64,000 nt of DNA from Apilactobacillus kunkeei (GTDB lineage: Bacteria > Bacillota > Bacilli > Lactobacillales > Lactobacillaceae): positions 1 through 64,000 of the forward strand of contig NZ_VBSE01000037.1 of NCBI RefSeq assembly GCF_005930975.1. Reading direction: 5' to 3'. The position numbers and the translations under genes are program-made. This document shows positions 22,281-32,622 of the stretch, one piece after another; the first letter of the stretch is position 1; each line of letters starts with the position of its first letter. The notes below the pieces were generated by a model. That model saw only the letters and a list, made by a program, of their open reading frames with translations. It had not been told where the DNA came from and did no database searches.

Positions 22281-22820
22281 ATGAGTCGTATTGGTTACAG
22301 AAAGATTGTTTTACCTGAAGGTGTTGAATTATCAACTGAAGGTAACAACGTAACTGTTAAAGGTGCTAAGGGTTCACTAACTCGTGAATTCTCACCAATT
22401 ATCAAGATGAACGTTAATGATAACGTTGTAACTTTTGAACCAGCAGTTAGATACGATAACAAGACCCGTGCAATGCACGGTACTATGCGTGCTAACTTAA
22501 ACAACATGGTTGAAGGTGTATCAAATGGTTTTACTAAGACACTTAAGCTTGTCGGTGTTGGTTACCGTGCTCAAGCTAAAGGTTCTGTCCTAGAATTAAA
22601 CGTTGGTTACTCCAACCCTGTTGAAATGGAAATCAATGATGATCTTAAGGTTGAAACTCCAGATAGTTTAACTATTACTATCAGCGGTATCAACAAAGAA
22701 CACGTTGGTGACTTTGCAGCTCGTGTTCGTGCTGTTCGTTCACCTGAACCTTACAAGGGTAAAGGTATTCGTTACGAAAACGAAGTTGTACGTCGTAAGG
22801 AAGGTAAGACAGGTAAGTAA
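22281..22820 (+). CDS. rplF: 50S ribosomal protein L6
   Basis: 179-aa L6, close to the sarcin-ricin loop. [16 protein letters not shown] and the [18 protein letters not shown] motif are diagnostic. The ATG at 22281 follows TTGGAGGTG; the upstream in-frame TTG at 22260 lies before that ribosome binding site and is rejected. Confidence 0.95.
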   Translation: MSRIGYRKIVLPEGVELSTEGNNVTVKGAKGSLTREFSPIIKMNVNDNVVTFEPAVRYDNKTRAMHGTMRANLNNMVEGVSNGFTKTLKLVGVGYRAQAKGSVLELNVGYSNPVEMEINDDLKVETPDSLTITISGINKEHVGDFAARVRAVRSPEPYKGKGIRYENEVVRRKEGKTGK

Positions 22821-22874
22821 TGAGTTAACTCTCATTGCTTAACTATTTTAATTAATATTTAAGAGGTGACTATT

Positions 22875-23231
22875 TTGATTAATAAACCAGATAAAAATAA
22901 GACACGTCAACGTCGTCACTTGCGTGTCCGTAACAAAATCTCTGGTACTGCTGTGTGCCCACGTTTGAACGTTTACCGTTCTAACAAAAACATCTACGCT
23001 CAAGTTATTGATGACGTAGCGGGTGTTACGCTTGCTAGTGCCTCAACTCTAGACAAAGAAGTTAACGGTTCAAACAAGACTGAACAAGCATCATCTGTTG
23101 GTGCTTTAGTTGCCAAACGTGCCGTTGAAAAAAATGTTAAAAATGTTGTTTTCGACCGTGGTGGTTACTTATACCATGGACGTGTACAAGCTCTTGCTGA
23201 AGCTGCACGTGAAAACGGACTAGAATTTTAA
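22875..23231 (+). CDS. rplR: 50S ribosomal protein L18
   Basis: 118-aa 5S rRNA-binding L18. [16 protein letters not shown] and the [23 protein letters not shown]-terminus are typical. The TTG at 22875 is chosen, with AAGAGGTG (22861-22868) as its RBS; a GTG at 22866 would overlap that site. Confidence 0.93.
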   Translation: MINKPDKNKTRQRRHLRVRNKISGTAVCPRLNVYRSNKNIYAQVIDDVAGVTLASASTLDKEVNGSNKTEQASSVGALVAKRAVEKNVKNVVFDRGGYLYHGRVQALAEAARENGLEF

Positions 23232-23251
23232 TAAAAGGAGGAATAACCGCA

Positions 23252-23755
23252 ATGGCTGAATTTATTGATCCAAATAAATTAGAACTTGAAGATACTGTCG
23301 TATCAATCAACCGTATTACTAAGGTTGTTAAAGGTGGACGTCGTCTACGTTTTGCTGCTTTAGTTGTTGTTGGTGATAGAAATGGTCACGTCGGATTTGG
23401 TACTGGTAAAGCTCAAGAAGTTCCAGATGCTATCCGTAAGGCTGTTGAAGATGGTCGTAAGAACTTAATTAGTGTTCCTAAGGTTGGTACTACTATTCCT
23501 CATGAAATTATCGGTACTTATGGTGGTGGTAAGATCATGTTAAAACCTGCTGAAGAAGGTTCTGGTGTTGCCGCTGGTGGTGCCGTTCGTTCAGTTATGG
23601 AATTAGCTGGTATTGACGATGTTACAAGTAAGCGTTTAGGTTCAGATACTCCAATCAATGCTATTCGTGCTACTTTTGAAGGACTAAAAGCATTGAAGAG
23701 TGCAGAAAAAGTTGCTACTTTACGTGGCGTTTCTGCTCAACATTTAGCAGAATAA
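23252..23755 (+). CDS. rpsE: 30S ribosomal protein S5
   Basis: 167-aa S5, involved in accuracy and mRNA unwinding. The N-terminal dsRBD-like domain has [18 protein letters not shown] with the wild-type spectinomycin-loop region; the C-terminal domain has [30 protein letters not shown]. 14 nt before rpmD. Confidence 0.96.
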   Translation: MAEFIDPNKLELEDTVVSINRITKVVKGGRRLRFAALVVVGDRNGHVGFGTGKAQEVPDAIRKAVEDGRKNLISVPKVGTTIPHEIIGTYGGGKIMLKPAEEGSGVAAGGAVRSVMELAGIDDVTSKRLGSDTPINAIRATFEGLKALKSAEKVATLRGVSAQHLAE

Positions 23756-23769
23756 GGAGGGGTTAGAAG

Positions 23770-23952
23770 ATGGCTCAATTAAAGATTACTTTAACTCACA
23801 GTGCAGAACACCGTCTCCCCAAACAACGTAAAATTGTTAAGGCGCTAGGTTTAGGTCGTATTAACAGTACTGTTGTTAAACCTGACAACGAAGCAACTCG
23901 TGGAGCATTGTTCCATATCGCACACTTAGTTAAAGTTGAACAAGTTAAGTAA
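23770..23952 (+). CDS. rpmD: 50S ribosomal protein L30
   Basis: 60-aa L30 in its normal place between rpsE and rplO. The [15 protein letters not shown] block is diagnostic. RBS AAGGAGGGG. Confidence 0.94.
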   Translation: MAQLKITLTHSAEHRLPKQRKIVKALGLGRINSTVVKPDNEATRGALFHIAHLVKVEQVK

Positions 23953-23977
23953 TAAATAACAAGGAGGTGCACTTCAA

Positions 23978-24409
23978 ATGAAATTACATGAATTAAAAGC
24001 TGCCGAAGGTTCACGTTCATCAAGACAACGTCTAGGTCGTGGATTAGGAAGTAAAGGTAAGACTTCTGGTCGTGGACAAAAGGGTCAAAAGGCTCGTAGT
24101 AAGACACGTGTTGGATTCGAAGGGGGCCAAATGCCTTTCTACCGTAGAATTCCTAAGCGTGGTTTCACTAACATTAACCGTAAGGAATACGCTATCGTTA
24201 ACTTATCTACTTTAGATCAATTTGACGACGGTGTTGAAGTTACACCAGAAACTTTAATGGAAGCTGGTATCGTTAAGAGTGCCAAGGATGGAATTAAGAT
24301 TCTAGGTAACGGTGAACTTAACAAGAAGCTAACTGTTAAGGCTAATAAATTTTCTGATGCTGCTAAATCAGCCATCGAAAATGCTGGCGGTAAGATCGAG
24401 GTGATCTAG
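23978..24409 (+). CDS. rplO: 50S ribosomal protein L15
   Basis: 143-aa L15. [13 protein letters not shown], the glycine/arginine-rich [21 protein letters not shown] and [16 protein letters not shown] are diagnostic. The stop codon touches the secY ATG directly, suggesting translational coupling. Confidence 0.96.
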   Translation: MKLHELKAAEGSRSSRQRLGRGLGSKGKTSGRGQKGQKARSKTRVGFEGGQMPFYRRIPKRGFTNINRKEYAIVNLSTLDQFDDGVEVTPETLMEAGIVKSAKDGIKILGNGELNKKLTVKANKFSDAAKSAIENAGGKIEVI

Positions 24410-25726
24410 ATGCTATCAGCCTTGAAAAACGCTTTTAAGGTAAAAGATATTAGAAATAAAATCATGTTTACTTTGGGAGTATTGATTGTTTTTAGATTAG
24501 GTGCTTATATTACAGTTCCTGGTATAAATGCTAAAGCACTCCAAAGCGTTGCTTCATCTGGCTTGGTTAGCATTTTAAACACCTTTAGTGGTGGTGGATT
24601 AACTAACTATTCACTATTTGCTATGGGTGTTTCACCATATATTACTGCGCAAATCATCGTTCAACTATTACAAATGGACATCGTTCCTCGTTTTGTTGAA
24701 TGGAGCAAACAAGGTGACGTGGGTAGACGTAAGTTAAACCAAGTTACCAGAATACTTACAGTATTTCTTGCTTTCGTGCAGTCTATTGGAATTACAGCCG
24801 GATTTAACACTTTAAGCAGTTTGAACCTTGTTCAAAATCCTGGTCCTGCTACTTATTTGAGTATCGGTTTAATTTTAACCGGTGGTTCAATGTTAACAAC
24901 TTGGATGGGTGACATGATTACTGATCGTGGTATCGGTCAAGGTGTTTCAATGATCATCTTCGCCGGTATTATCGCAAGAATTCCTACAGGAGTTCAACAA
25001 CTATATAAGGAATACATCGTTGGAGATACTTCTTCACAATTATGGCCTTCTATCTTATTCTTAGTTGCGCTATTCGTTGTAATTCTAATAATTGTTACTT
25101 TTGTTACCTGGTTCCAACAAGCTGAACGTAGGATTCCAATTCAATATACTAGAAGAGAAACAGGCGCTGGTGACAATAGTTACCTACCTTTAAAGGTTAA
25201 CGTTGCTGGTGTTATCCCTGTTATCTTCGCCAGTTCGTTTATCTCAACACCACAAGCAATCTTGCTTTTCTTTGCAGGTAAACATTCTGGTGATGGTTGG
25301 TACCAAGTATTGAGTAACGTATTTAATATGCAAACTCTTTCTGGTGCTACCTTATACACTGTATTAATTGTTGTCTTTACATTCTTTTACGCTTTTGTTC
25401 AAGTTAATCCTGAAAAACTTTCAGAAAACTTGCAAAAACAAGGAAGCTATATTCCAGGTGTTTGGCCAGGAAATGGAACTCAAACTTACGTATCAAAAGT
25501 CTTAATGAGACTTAGCGTAGTTGGAGCCCTATTCCTAGGAATTGTTGCTTTAATTCCTTTAATTGCACAAAACGTTTGGAGCTTAGACGAATCCATCGGT
25601 TTAGGTGGTACTAGTTTACTAATTGTTGTTGGTGTTGCCATCGAAACAATTAGACAAATTCGTGGTTTAATGATGAAACAAGAATATGTTGGATTCATTC
25701 AATCACCTCGTCCAAATGATTTATAA
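24410..25726 (+). CDS. secY: SecY, protein translocase channel subunit
   Basis: 438-aa ten-helix membrane channel that with SecE and SecG forms the translocon. MGVSPYITAQIIVQL (TM2/plug region) and GIGQGVSMIIFAGI are typical signatures. ATG at 24410 follows the rplO stop with no gap; the RBS GAGGTGATC lies inside rplO. 24 nt before adk. Confidence 0.97.
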   Translation: MLSALKNAFKVKDIRNKIMFTLGVLIVFRLGAYITVPGINAKALQSVASSGLVSILNTFSGGGLTNYSLFAMGVSPYITAQIIVQLLQMDIVPRFVEWSKQGDVGRRKLNQVTRILTVFLAFVQSIGITAGFNTLSSLNLVQNPGPATYLSIGLILTGGSMLTTWMGDMITDRGIGQGVSMIIFAGIIARIPTGVQQLYKEYIVGDTSSQLWPSILFLVALFVVILIIVTFVTWFQQAERRIPIQYTRRETGAGDNSYLPLKVNVAGVIPVIFASSFISTPQAILLFFAGKHSGDGWYQVLSNVFNMQTLSGATLYTVLIVVFTFFYAFVQVNPEKLSENLQKQGSYIPGVWPGNGTQTYVSKVLMRLSVVGALFLGIVALIPLIAQNVWSLDESIGLGGTSLLIVVGVAIETIRQIRGLMMKQEYVGFIQSPRPNDL

Positions 25727-25750
25727 AAGTGTGAATGGAGGTAATTAAAT

Positions 25751-26407
25751 ATGTCAATGAACTTAATCTTAATGGGGCTTCCTGGAGCTGGTAAAGGTAC
25801 ACAAGCTGAATCCATTATTGAAAATTATGGTATTCCACATATCTCTACTGGAGATATCTTTCGTGCCGCTATAAAAGACCAAACTGAAATGGGATTAAAG
25901 GCAAAACAATATATTGACAAAGGGAACTTGGTTCCTGATGATGTAACATGTGGAATTGTTAAAGATCGTCTTGCACAAGATGATACTAAAAAAGGATATA
26001 TGTTAGACGGTTTTCCTAGAACAATCGAACAAGCAAATGCTTTACAAGAAATTTGTAAAGAGCTTGATCGTCCATTGGATGCTGTTATAAATATTGACGT
26101 TGACCCTAAAGTTCTTGTTGATCGACTTTCTGGTAGATTTATTTGTAAGAACTGTGGTGCCACTTACCACAAGCTATACAAAATGCCAAAAGTTGAAAAT
26201 ACTTGTGATATTTGTGGTGGCCATGAATTTTATCAACGTAGTGATGACAAGCCTGAAACAGTTAAGAATCGTTTAGATGTAAACATCAAGATGAATACAC
26301 CATTAATTGATTTTTACAAAGAACGTGATTTATTATTCACTGTTGATGGTGGTCAAGATATTGATGATGTTACTAAAGACATTGACAAAATACTTAAGCA
26401 ATTCTAG
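25751..26407 (+). CDS. adk: Adenylate kinase, zinc-containing LID
   Basis: 218-aa long-form adenylate kinase (ATP + AMP = 2 ADP). The P-loop is [10 protein letters not shown] (about residues 9-18). The LID domain has four cysteines in CKNC...CDIC (about residues 132-155), the Gram-positive zinc site. Between secY and infA, as is usual in Firmicutes. RBS TGGAGG. The map gene, often next in Bacillus, is absent. Confidence 0.97.
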   Translation: MSMNLILMGLPGAGKGTQAESIIENYGIPHISTGDIFRAAIKDQTEMGLKAKQYIDKGNLVPDDVTCGIVKDRLAQDDTKKGYMLDGFPRTIEQANALQEICKELDRPLDAVINIDVDPKVLVDRLSGRFICKNCGATYHKLYKMPKVENTCDICGGHEFYQRSDDKPETVKNRLDVNIKMNTPLIDFYKERDLLFTVDGGQDIDDVTKDIDKILKQF

Positions 26408-26565
26408 TAATTGCTTCTGCGGCTAGCATTGTTGCTGGAAGTATGTTTGTGTGATAAACTAACCCATGTGTATTTGCGATTAGCTACATGGCGGTCTTTG
26501 TCGATAATATCTTGGCATTTGGCTACCTTTATGTAGTAATCGTATTTTTCGAGGAGGAAAATTCT
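26408..26565 (+). other. Intergenic region with hairpins upstream of infA
   Basis: 158 nt is long for this tightly packed operon. It holds a 10-bp hairpin with one bulge (CTTCTGCGGC 26414-26423 with GTTGCTGGAAG 26431-26441) and a second CCATGT / ACATGG stem (26464-26469 with 26486-26491). Neither has a T-run. The frame that opens at 26488 is only an upstream extension of infA. Confidence 0.5.
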
Positions 26566-26784
26566 TTGTCTAAAGATAATGTTATTGAAATTGAAGGTAA
26601 GGTTAGCGAAACCTTACCAAATGCTATGTTTCGTGTTGAACTAGAAAATGGTCACGAAATTTTAGCTCACGTTTCCGGTAAAATTAGAATGCATTACATT
26701 CGTATTTTACCTGGTGATCGTGTCACAGTTGAAATGTCACCATATGATTTAAGCAAGGGACGTATTACTTACCGTTATAAGTAA
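26566..26784 (+). CDS. infA: Translation initiation factor IF-1
   Basis: 72-aa OB-fold (S1) protein that occupies the 30S A-site during initiation; exactly the standard length when started at TTG 26566. GAGGAGG lies 8 nt upstream. [25 protein letters not shown] is diagnostic. The 26 additional residues possible upstream look hydrophobic and unlike IF-1. Confidence 0.95.
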   Translation: MSKDNVIEIEGKVSETLPNAMFRVELENGHEILAHVSGKIRMHYIRILPGDRVTVEMSPYDLSKGRITYRYK

Positions 26785-26817
26785 GGATACTGTCTTGAAG
26801 TATAGGAGGGTTATATA

Positions 26818-26934
26818 ATGAAGGTTCGTCCATCAGTAAAACCAATGTGTGAAAATTGTAAAGTAATTAAGAGAAAAGGCCGTGTTATGGTCATTTGCTC
26901 AAATCCAAAACATAAACAAAGACAAGGTAAGTAA
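26818..26934 (+). CDS. rpmJ: 50S ribosomal protein L36, zinc form
   Basis: 38-aa protein. It reads [15 protein letters not shown]... and has the CxxC...CxxxxH zinc set (C11, C14, C27, H32). TATAGGAGGG upstream. Canonical place between infA and rpsM. This is the shortest gene in the window. Confidence 0.96.
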   Translation: MKVRPSVKPMCENCKVIKRKGRVMVICSNPKHKQRQGK

Positions 26935-26961
26935 TTTTATATAAACAGGAGGTGTGTTTGA

Positions 26962-27327
26962 ATGGCTCGTATCGCCGGAATTGATTTACCACGTGATAAG
27001 CGTATCGTTATTGGTCTAACTAGCATCTTTGGAATCGGTCAAAGCAGAGCTGCTGAAATCCTTTCAAAGGCTGGCGTTTCAGAAGATGTTCGTGTTCGTG
27101 ATCTAACTCCAGACCAAGAAGATAAAATCCGTGAAGTTGTTGACAATTACAAAATTGAAGGTGACTTACGTCGTGAAGTAAGAATGAATATCAAGAAGCT
27201 TCAAGAAATTGGTTCTTACCGTGGAATGCGTCACCGTCGTGGTTTACCTGTTAGAGGTCAACACACAAAGAACAACGCCCGTACTCGTAAGGGTAAAAAA
27301 GTAACTATTGCTGGTAAGAAAAAATAA
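26962..27327 (+). CDS. rpsM: 30S ribosomal protein S13
   Basis: 121-aa S13 at the top of the 30S head, bridging to the 50[21 protein letters not shown] and the basic C-terminus [16 protein letters not shown] are diagnostic. RBS CAGGAGGTG. Confidence 0.97.
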   Translation: MARIAGIDLPRDKRIVIGLTSIFGIGQSRAAEILSKAGVSEDVRVRDLTPDQEDKIREVVDNYKIEGDLRREVRMNIKKLQEIGSYRGMRHRRGLPVRGQHTKNNARTRKGKKVTIAGKKK

Positions 27328-27350
27328 TAAATAAAGGAGGTTAGTAAATC

Positions 27351-27740
27351 ATGGTTCAAAAGAAAGGTTCTCGTAAGCGTAGAGTAAAGAAGAACATCGA
27401 ATCTGGTGTTGCTCACATTCATTCTACTTTTAATAACACATTAGTTATGATTACCGACATGCAAGGTAATGCAATTGCTTGGTCATCTGCTGGTGCTTTA
27501 GGATTCCGTGGAAGTCGTAAATCAACTCCATTTGCTGCACAAATGGCTTCAGAAGCCGCTGCTAAGACAGCTATGGAACATGGTATGAAGACTGTTGAAG
27601 TTGCTGTTAAAGGTCCTGGTTCAGGTCGTGAATCAGCTATCCGTGCACTTCAATCAACTGGTTTAGAAGTTGCTGCTATTCGTGATGTTACTCCAGTTCC
27701 ACATAATGGATCTCGTCCTCCAAAGCGTCGTAGAGTTTAA
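27351..27740 (+). CDS. rpsK: 30S ribosomal protein S11
   Basis: 129-aa S11 of the 30S platform. [17 protein letters not shown] and the [19 protein letters not shown]-terminus are diagnostic. RBS AAAGGAGG. A 73-nt gap with no strong promoter separates it from rpoA. Confidence 0.97.
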   Translation: MVQKKGSRKRRVKKNIESGVAHIHSTFNNTLVMITDMQGNAIAWSSAGALGFRGSRKSTPFAAQMASEAAAKTAMEHGMKTVEVAVKGPGSGRESAIRALQSTGLEVAAIRDVTPVPHNGSRPPKRRRV

Positions 27741-27813
27741 TTTATTCTCATCTCTGTATGATGGACTAATTAATATTTAACTCAGAGCGTTTTGAAAGGG
27801 GTAGAAGATAAGA

Positions 27814-28764
27814 ATGATTGAATTTGAAAAACCTAATATTCATAAGATTGATGAAACTGATAATTATGGAGAAGTTGTTGTTGAACCACTAGAACGTGGA
27901 TACGGAACAACTCTTGGAAACTCGTTGCGTAGAATTTTACTTTCATCTTTACCTGGTGCAGCCGTAACTAGCATTCAAATTGATGATGTTTTACATGAAT
28001 TTTCTACAGTACCTGGTGTTGTAGAAGACGTAACTCAAATTATTTTAAATGTTAAAAAGATTTCATTGAAGTTGGATGCCGAAGATGGCGAAGACAAAGA
28101 AATGGAAATCAATGTTACAGGTCCAGCTCAAGTAACTGCTGGAGACATTCAGGCTGATGGTGATGTAACTGTCTTAAATCCAGACTTACACATTGCTACA
28201 GTTGCTGAAGGTTCTACATTCCATATGAGAATGACTGCAAACAAGGGTCGCGGATACGTTTCTGCTGATGAGAATAAGGCTCGTAATGATGGAATGCCAA
28301 TCGGTGTCTTACCAGTTGATTCCATTTATACCCCAATCGAACGTGTTAATTATCAAGTTGAAAACGCACGTGTTGGTCAAAGATCTGACTTTGACAAACT
28401 AACTCTTGACGTTTGGACTGATGGTTCCATCACTCCTAGTGAAGCAATTAGTTTAGCAGCCAAGATTCTAAATGACCATCTTGCAATGTTTGTTGATCTT
28501 ACCGATGAAGCCAAGAACACTGAAGTTATGGTTGAAAAGGAAGAAACACACAAAGAAAAGATGCTTGAAATGACAATTGAAGAATTGGACTTATCAGTTC
28601 GTTCATACAACTGTTTGAAGCGTGCAGGAATCAACACTGTTCAAGAATTAACCAACAAAAGCGAAGCAGACATGATGAAGGTTCGTAACTTAGGACGTAA
28701 GTCACTTGTTGAAGTAAAGAATAAGTTAGAAGCCCTTGGATTGTCATTGCGTAAAGAAGATTAG
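27814..28764 (+). CDS. rpoA: RNA polymerase alpha subunit
   Basis: 316-aa alpha subunit that nucleates polymerase assembly. The N-terminal domain has [22 protein letters not shown] (about residues 28-49); the C-terminal domain near 250-316 has [15 protein letters not shown] and the [15 protein letters not shown] helix-hairpin-helix used for UP elements and activators. RBS AAAGGGG. 21 nt before rplQ. Confidence 0.97.
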   Translation: MIEFEKPNIHKIDETDNYGEVVVEPLERGYGTTLGNSLRRILLSSLPGAAVTSIQIDDVLHEFSTVPGVVEDVTQIILNVKKISLKLDAEDGEDKEMEINVTGPAQVTAGDIQADGDVTVLNPDLHIATVAEGSTFHMRMTANKGRGYVSADENKARNDGMPIGVLPVDSIYTPIERVNYQVENARVGQRSDFDKLTLDVWTDGSITPSEAISLAAKILNDHLAMFVDLTDEAKNTEVMVEKEETHKEKMLEMTIEELDLSVRSYNCLKRAGINTVQELTNKSEADMMKVRNLGRKSLVEVKNKLEALGLSLRKED

Positions 28765-28785
28765 TATAAAGGAGGATATCCATTT

Positions 28786-29169
28786 ATGAGTTACCGTAAA
28801 TTACAACGTACTAGTGCACACCGTCGTTCATTACTACGTAACCTAACTACTGACTTGTTAGTAAACGGTGAAATTAAGACCACTGAAGCTCGTGCTAAAG
28901 AAGTACGCTCAACTGCTGAAAAGATGATTACTCTTGGTAAGCGTGGAGATCTTCATGCTCGTCGTCAAGCTGCAGCTTTCCTACAAAATGTAGTTGCTGA
29001 TGCTAAAGAAGATGGTGATGACGTAACTGTTACTACTGCATTACAAAAGCTATTTGATGAAATTGCTCCTAAGTATGCAGAACGTAACGGTGGTTACACT
29101 CGTATTCTAAAGACTATGCCTCGTCGTGGTGACGGTGCATCAATGGTTATTTTACAATTAGTTGATTAA
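28786..29169 (+). CDS. rplQ: 50S ribosomal protein L17
   Basis: 127-aa L17, last gene of the alpha operon. [25 protein letters not shown] and the C-terminal [19 protein letters not shown] are diagnostic. RBS AAAGGAGG. Confidence 0.97.
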   Translation: MSYRKLQRTSAHRRSLLRNLTTDLLVNGEIKTTEARAKEVRSTAEKMITLGKRGDLHARRQAAAFLQNVVADAKEDGDDVTVTTALQKLFDEIAPKYAERNGGYTRILKTMPRRGDGASMVILQLVD

Positions 29170-29200
29170 TTAATCGTAAACTTAATTTAATAGTAACAAC

Positions 29201-29305
29201 AAATCACTAGGGCTATTGATATAAAGCGTTATGATGATGGGCAAGCCCCAAGTCTAGCTTGAATGGAGCTTTGCTTCGCATCAATAGCCTATTAGTGATT
29301 TTTTT
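29201..29305 (+). promoter_or_regulatory. Compound hairpin/terminator between rplQ and ecfA1
   Basis: Outer arms AAATCACTA (29201-29209) / TAGTGATTT (29293-29301) and inner arms GGCTATTGAT (29211-29220) / ATCAATAGCC (29280-29289) give 19 bp with a small internal loop, ending in a T-run. Instead of a simple loop the apex holds 59 nt with further possible stems: GGG / CCC around 29239-29249, CAAGC 29242-29246 with GCTTG 29257-29261, or AAAGC 29223-29227 with GCTTT 29268-29272; some of these exclude one another. It should terminate the alpha operon, yet ecfA1 begins 29 nt later with no visible promoter between. A regulated terminator is possible. Confidence 0.7.
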
Positions 29306-29333
29306 ATACATAAATTTAAACGGGGTGGATGAA

Positions 29334-30173
29334 TTGTCTAGTAAGATTATTAATGTATCAAATTTAAAATTTAAATATACTGATTCAACAAAATTTGCGG
29401 TAAATAATTTATCTTTTGATATTAATGAAGGTGAATGGGTATCTATTATTGGAAAAAATGGTAGTGGTAAATCAACATTAATTAGCTTACTAGATGGTTT
29501 ATTAAAGGCTCAAAGTGGTAGTATCACTGTCGATGGAATCGACTTAAACGAAGATACAGTTAATGACATAAGAGATAGAATTGGAATTGTTTTCCAAGAT
29601 CCTAATAACCAATTCGTAGCATCAACCGTTCAAGACGATATTGCATTTGGTTTAGAAAATAGAAATATTCCTCAAGATAAAATGAGGTTAGCTGTTGAAA
29701 AAGCGTTAACAGATGTTGATATGTTGGATTATGCTGAAAAAGATCCAACCAGACTATCTGGTGGACAGAAACAACGTGTTGCAATTGCGGGAATCTTATC
29801 GATGAATCCAAAGATTATTATATTAGATGAAGCTACTAGCATGTTGGATCCAAAAGCAAAACACTTAATAACAAATTTGATTAATGAGGTTAGAACAAAG
29901 TATAATTTAACTGTATTATCGATTTCGCACGATATTAATGAAATCGAGAAATCAGACCGGACGATTTTAATTCGTGATGGTAGTATGGTATTGGATACCA
30001 CTCCACAAAAACTGTTCACAGAATTAGATAACGTTGAGGAATATGGTTTAAAGTTACCTTTCTCAGAACAATTACGTTTGAGATTAAAAGAAGAGGGCTT
30101 TGATATTTCTGATGACTATTTGAATGACGAGGAGATTGTAGAATGGATAACGCAATATTATTCAAAAATGTAA
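29334..30173 (+). CDS. ecfA1: ECF transporter ATPase EcfA1
   Basis: 279-aa ABC ATPase of the energy-coupling module shared by vitamin-specific S components. Walker A GKNGSGKST at about residues 40-48, Q-loop FQDPNNQF, signature LSGGQKQR, Walker B IIILDEATS. The TTG at 29334 follows GGGGTGG by 5 nt; the upstream frame back to 29259 lies inside the hairpin. It overlaps ecfA2 by 31 nt. Confidence 0.93.
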   Translation: MSSKIINVSNLKFKYTDSTKFAVNNLSFDINEGEWVSIIGKNGSGKSTLISLLDGLLKAQSGSITVDGIDLNEDTVNDIRDRIGIVFQDPNNQFVASTVQDDIAFGLENRNIPQDKMRLAVEKALTDVDMLDYAEKDPTRLSGGQKQRVAIAGILSMNPKIIILDEATSMLDPKAKHLITNLINEVRTKYNLTVLSISHDINEIEKSDRTILIRDGSMVLDTTPQKLFTELDNVEEYGLKLPFSEQLRLRLKEEGFDISDDYLNDEEIVEWITQYYSKM

Positions 30174-31018
30174 GCCATGTGTATCAAGAGAATACGCCAT
30201 TAGAATTTAATGCTCTAGAAGATGTGAATTTAAAGATAAAGAGCGGCTCTTTTGTTTCAATTATAGGTAAGACTGGTAGTGGTAAATCGACATTGATTAA
30301 ACATATTAATGCACTGTTAAAACCAACTAGTGGGAGTGTCACAATTGGTGATAAGAAAATTACAAGTCATACTAATAACAAACATTTAAAGCAGTTGAGA
30401 CAAAAGATTGGAATGGTATTTCAGTTTCCAGAACAACAATTATTTGCTGAAACCGTTGAGGAAGATATTTCATTTGGACCAAGTAATTTTGGTGTTAGTG
30501 GAGAAGAATTAACAGATACTGTAATGCATGCAGCTGACTTGGTACATTTAGACCGTGATTTAATGAAAAAGTCACCATTTGATCTTTCAGGTGGCCAAAA
30601 AAGAAGGGTAGCGATTGCCGGTGTCCTAGCAATGAATCCTGAAATATTGGTATTGGATGAGCCAACAGCTGGTTTAGATCTTGAAGGGCAACAGTATATT
30701 CTTGATTTGATTAGAAGACTTAATCGAGAAGAAAAAATGACTATCATTTTAGTCAGCCACCAAATGGATGACGTCGCTAAATATTCGGATCGAGTGGTTG
30801 TAATGAGTGAAGGAAAAGTTGTTAAAAAATGTTACCCTGATGAACTATTCATTGACGTGGATTTCTTGAATAAGTATGATTTACAAGTGCCTGAGACTGT
30901 TAAGATTACCAAGGAGTTAGCTGATAAAGGTGTAAAACTAGATAAGTTATCTTTAGATGCAGATGAATTGATTAACGGCATCATTAATAAATTAAGGAAT
31001 GAAGATAAGGATGAATAA
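30143..31018 (+). CDS. ecfA2: ECF transporter ATPase EcfA2
   Basis: 291-aa partner ATPase. Walker A GKTGSGKST, the FQFPEQQLFAETVEEDISFGP stretch typical of EcfA2, signature LSGGQKRR, Walker B ILVLDEPTAGLD. The start lies inside ecfA1 behind GACGAGGAG, so the pair is probably translated in a coupled way. The C-terminal segment differs from EcfA1, as expected for a heterodimer. Confidence 0.94.
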   Translation: MDNAILFKNVSHVYQENTPLEFNALEDVNLKIKSGSFVSIIGKTGSGKSTLIKHINALLKPTSGSVTIGDKKITSHTNNKHLKQLRQKIGMVFQFPEQQLFAETVEEDISFGPSNFGVSGEELTDTVMHAADLVHLDRDLMKKSPFDLSGGQKRRVAIAGVLAMNPEILVLDEPTAGLDLEGQQYILDLIRRLNREEKMTIILVSHQMDDVAKYSDRVVVMSEGKVVKKCYPDELFIDVDFLNKYDLQVPETVKITKELADKGVKLDKLSLDADELINGIINKLRNEDKDE

Positions 31019-31805
31019 CTTTATATTTGGAAGATACCTTCCTGGTAACTCAATAATTCATAAAATGAATCCGGCTGCCAAGATGTTAATCGCATTTGCA
31101 TATATCATCATGGTTTTCTTTGCCAACAATCTAATTACATATGTTGTAATGGCTGCGACTGTATTGTTATTTGTCATGTTATCCAAGTGTTCTTTTGGAT
31201 ACTTTATCAAGGGATTAATGCCGATGCTGTGGGTGATTATCTTCACAGTCATGATTCAGGTGTTCTTTGGATCAGGTGGTCACGTGTACTTTTCGTGGGG
31301 AATTATTAAATTAACCAGCTATGGGATTTTAAACGCAATTGTATTAACTATTCGTTTTATGCTAATTATTGCGATGTCGACCGTGTTGACACTAACGACA
31401 TCACCACTTGAGATATCACAGGGTATTAGTTCACTATTAAAGCCACTAAAGAGATTTAAATTTCCAGTTGAAACATTTTCTTTAATGATCTCGATTTCAT
31501 TGAGATTTGTACCAACATTGACTGATGAAACTAAATTAATCATGGATGCACAACGTTCTCGTGGTGTAGATTTCGGTGATGGGGGATTAATCAAACGTGT
31601 TAAGGCATTTGTCCCACTATTGATTCCTTTGTTTGTTAGTGCATTTAAGCACGCCGACGATTTAAGCATCGCGATGGAAGCAAGAGGATATCAGACTAAT
31701 AAGCAACGCTCTCACTTTCATGTATTCAAATGGAAACCAAATGATTTTGTATGCATGCTATTAATTTTAGTCATGGCGATAGTTATATTTATATATAGGA
31801 GTTAG
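31011..31805 (+). CDS. ecfT: ECF transporter transmembrane component EcfT
   Basis: 264-aa integral membrane scaffold linking EcfA1A2 to exchangeable S components. Several hydrophobic helices in the first 125 residues, then the cytoplasmic coupling region with the two ARG-type motifs, AQRSRG and MEARG (the first one degenerate). ATG at 31011 is chosen with AAGGA about 12 nt upstream; ATG 30999 is an alternative. It overlaps ecfA2 by 8 nt. truA follows after 9 nt. Confidence 0.93.
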   Translation: MNNFIFGRYLPGNSIIHKMNPAAKMLIAFAYIIMVFFANNLITYVVMAATVLLFVMLSKCSFGYFIKGLMPMLWVIIFTVMIQVFFGSGGHVYFSWGIIKLTSYGILNAIVLTIRFMLIIAMSTVLTLTTSPLEISQGISSLLKPLKRFKFPVETFSLMISISLRFVPTLTDETKLIMDAQRSRGVDFGDGGLIKRVKAFVPLLIPLFVSAFKHADDLSIAMEARGYQTNKQRSHFHVFKWKPNDFVCMLLILVMAIVIFIYRS

Positions 31806-31814
31806 ATAATAAAA

Positions 31815-32615
31815 ATGTCATATCGTTATAAAATCACGATGGCTTACGATGGAACCGATTTTTACGGTTTTCAACGTCAGCCAAAGAAAAGAACAATCGA
31901 AGGAATCTTGACTAAGATTGTTAATAAGATGGCCAAAAATCCGGAGCCAGCAATTACTGTATATGGTTCTGGTAGAACAGACGCAGGAGTACATGCTTTA
32001 GGACAAGTTGCTCATTTTGACTTTCCATACGACCTTCCTGAAGAAAATATGCTAAAGGCATTAAACAGTATGTTGCCTTTGGATGTTCAAATTAAAAAAG
32101 TAGAAAAAGTTCCAAGCGATTTTCATGCTAGATACGATGTATCTGGGAAGAGATATATGTATCGAATGGATATGGGTGAGTTCCGTAACCCTTTTAAACG
32201 TAGGTATACAGCTCAATGGCGCTTCCCCGTTGATATCGAAAAGATTAACATTGCACTAAAAGACTTGATTGGAGAACATGACTTTACTAGTTTTGTTGCC
32301 TCAGGCTCTTCTGCTAGAACCAATGTTAGAACCATCTATGAAGCAAAATGTAGAATTGATGAAAAAGAAAATGAATTGATATTTGAATTTTATGGTAATG
32401 GTTTTTTATATAACATGGTAAGAATCATGGTAGGAGTCTTAGTTGAAATTGGTTCTGGTTCAAGGGAAGTGCATGATATTTTAAGACTATATGAAATTAA
32501 GGATAGAACAGAAGCGAGAAGAACTGTTCCCGCTAGCGGACTATACTTAAAACATGTATACTATGAGGGAGATGATCCTGCTCATCCTACAAAACTACCT
32601 CATCATCAAAGATGA
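31815..32615 (+). CDS. truA: tRNA pseudouridine(38-40) synthase TruA
   Basis: 266-aa enzyme that isomerises U38-U40 in the anticodon arm. The catalytic Asp is D56 in [15 protein letters not shown]; the N-terminus [14 protein letters not shown] is typical. Follows ecfT in the same transcript; a new promoter for rplM starts just after it. Confidence 0.95.
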   Translation: MSYRYKITMAYDGTDFYGFQRQPKKRTIEGILTKIVNKMAKNPEPAITVYGSGRTDAGVHALGQVAHFDFPYDLPEENMLKALNSMLPLDVQIKKVEKVPSDFHARYDVSGKRYMYRMDMGEFRNPFKRRYTAQWRFPVDIEKINIALKDLIGEHDFTSFVASGSSARTNVRTIYEAKCRIDEKENELIFEFYGNGFLYNMVRIMVGVLVEIGSGSREVHDILRLYEIKDRTEARRTVPASGLYLKHVYYEGDDPAHPTKLPHHQR

Positions 32616-32622
32616 TTTTAGG

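Noticed and set aside
26488-26565. 26-residue hydrophobic N-terminal extension of IF-1
   Set aside because: IF-1 is 72 residues in the family and the GAGGAGG site lies directly before the TTG at 26566.
29201-29305. A tRNA-like or T-box element in the compound hairpin
   Set aside because: No anticodon loop, T-arm or T-box sequence is present, and the arms do not have tRNA lengths.
29259-29333. Longer N-terminus for EcfA1 starting at 29259
   Set aside because: It would be translated from inside the terminator hairpin and lies before a good ribosome binding site; the extra residues do not look like an ABC ATPase.
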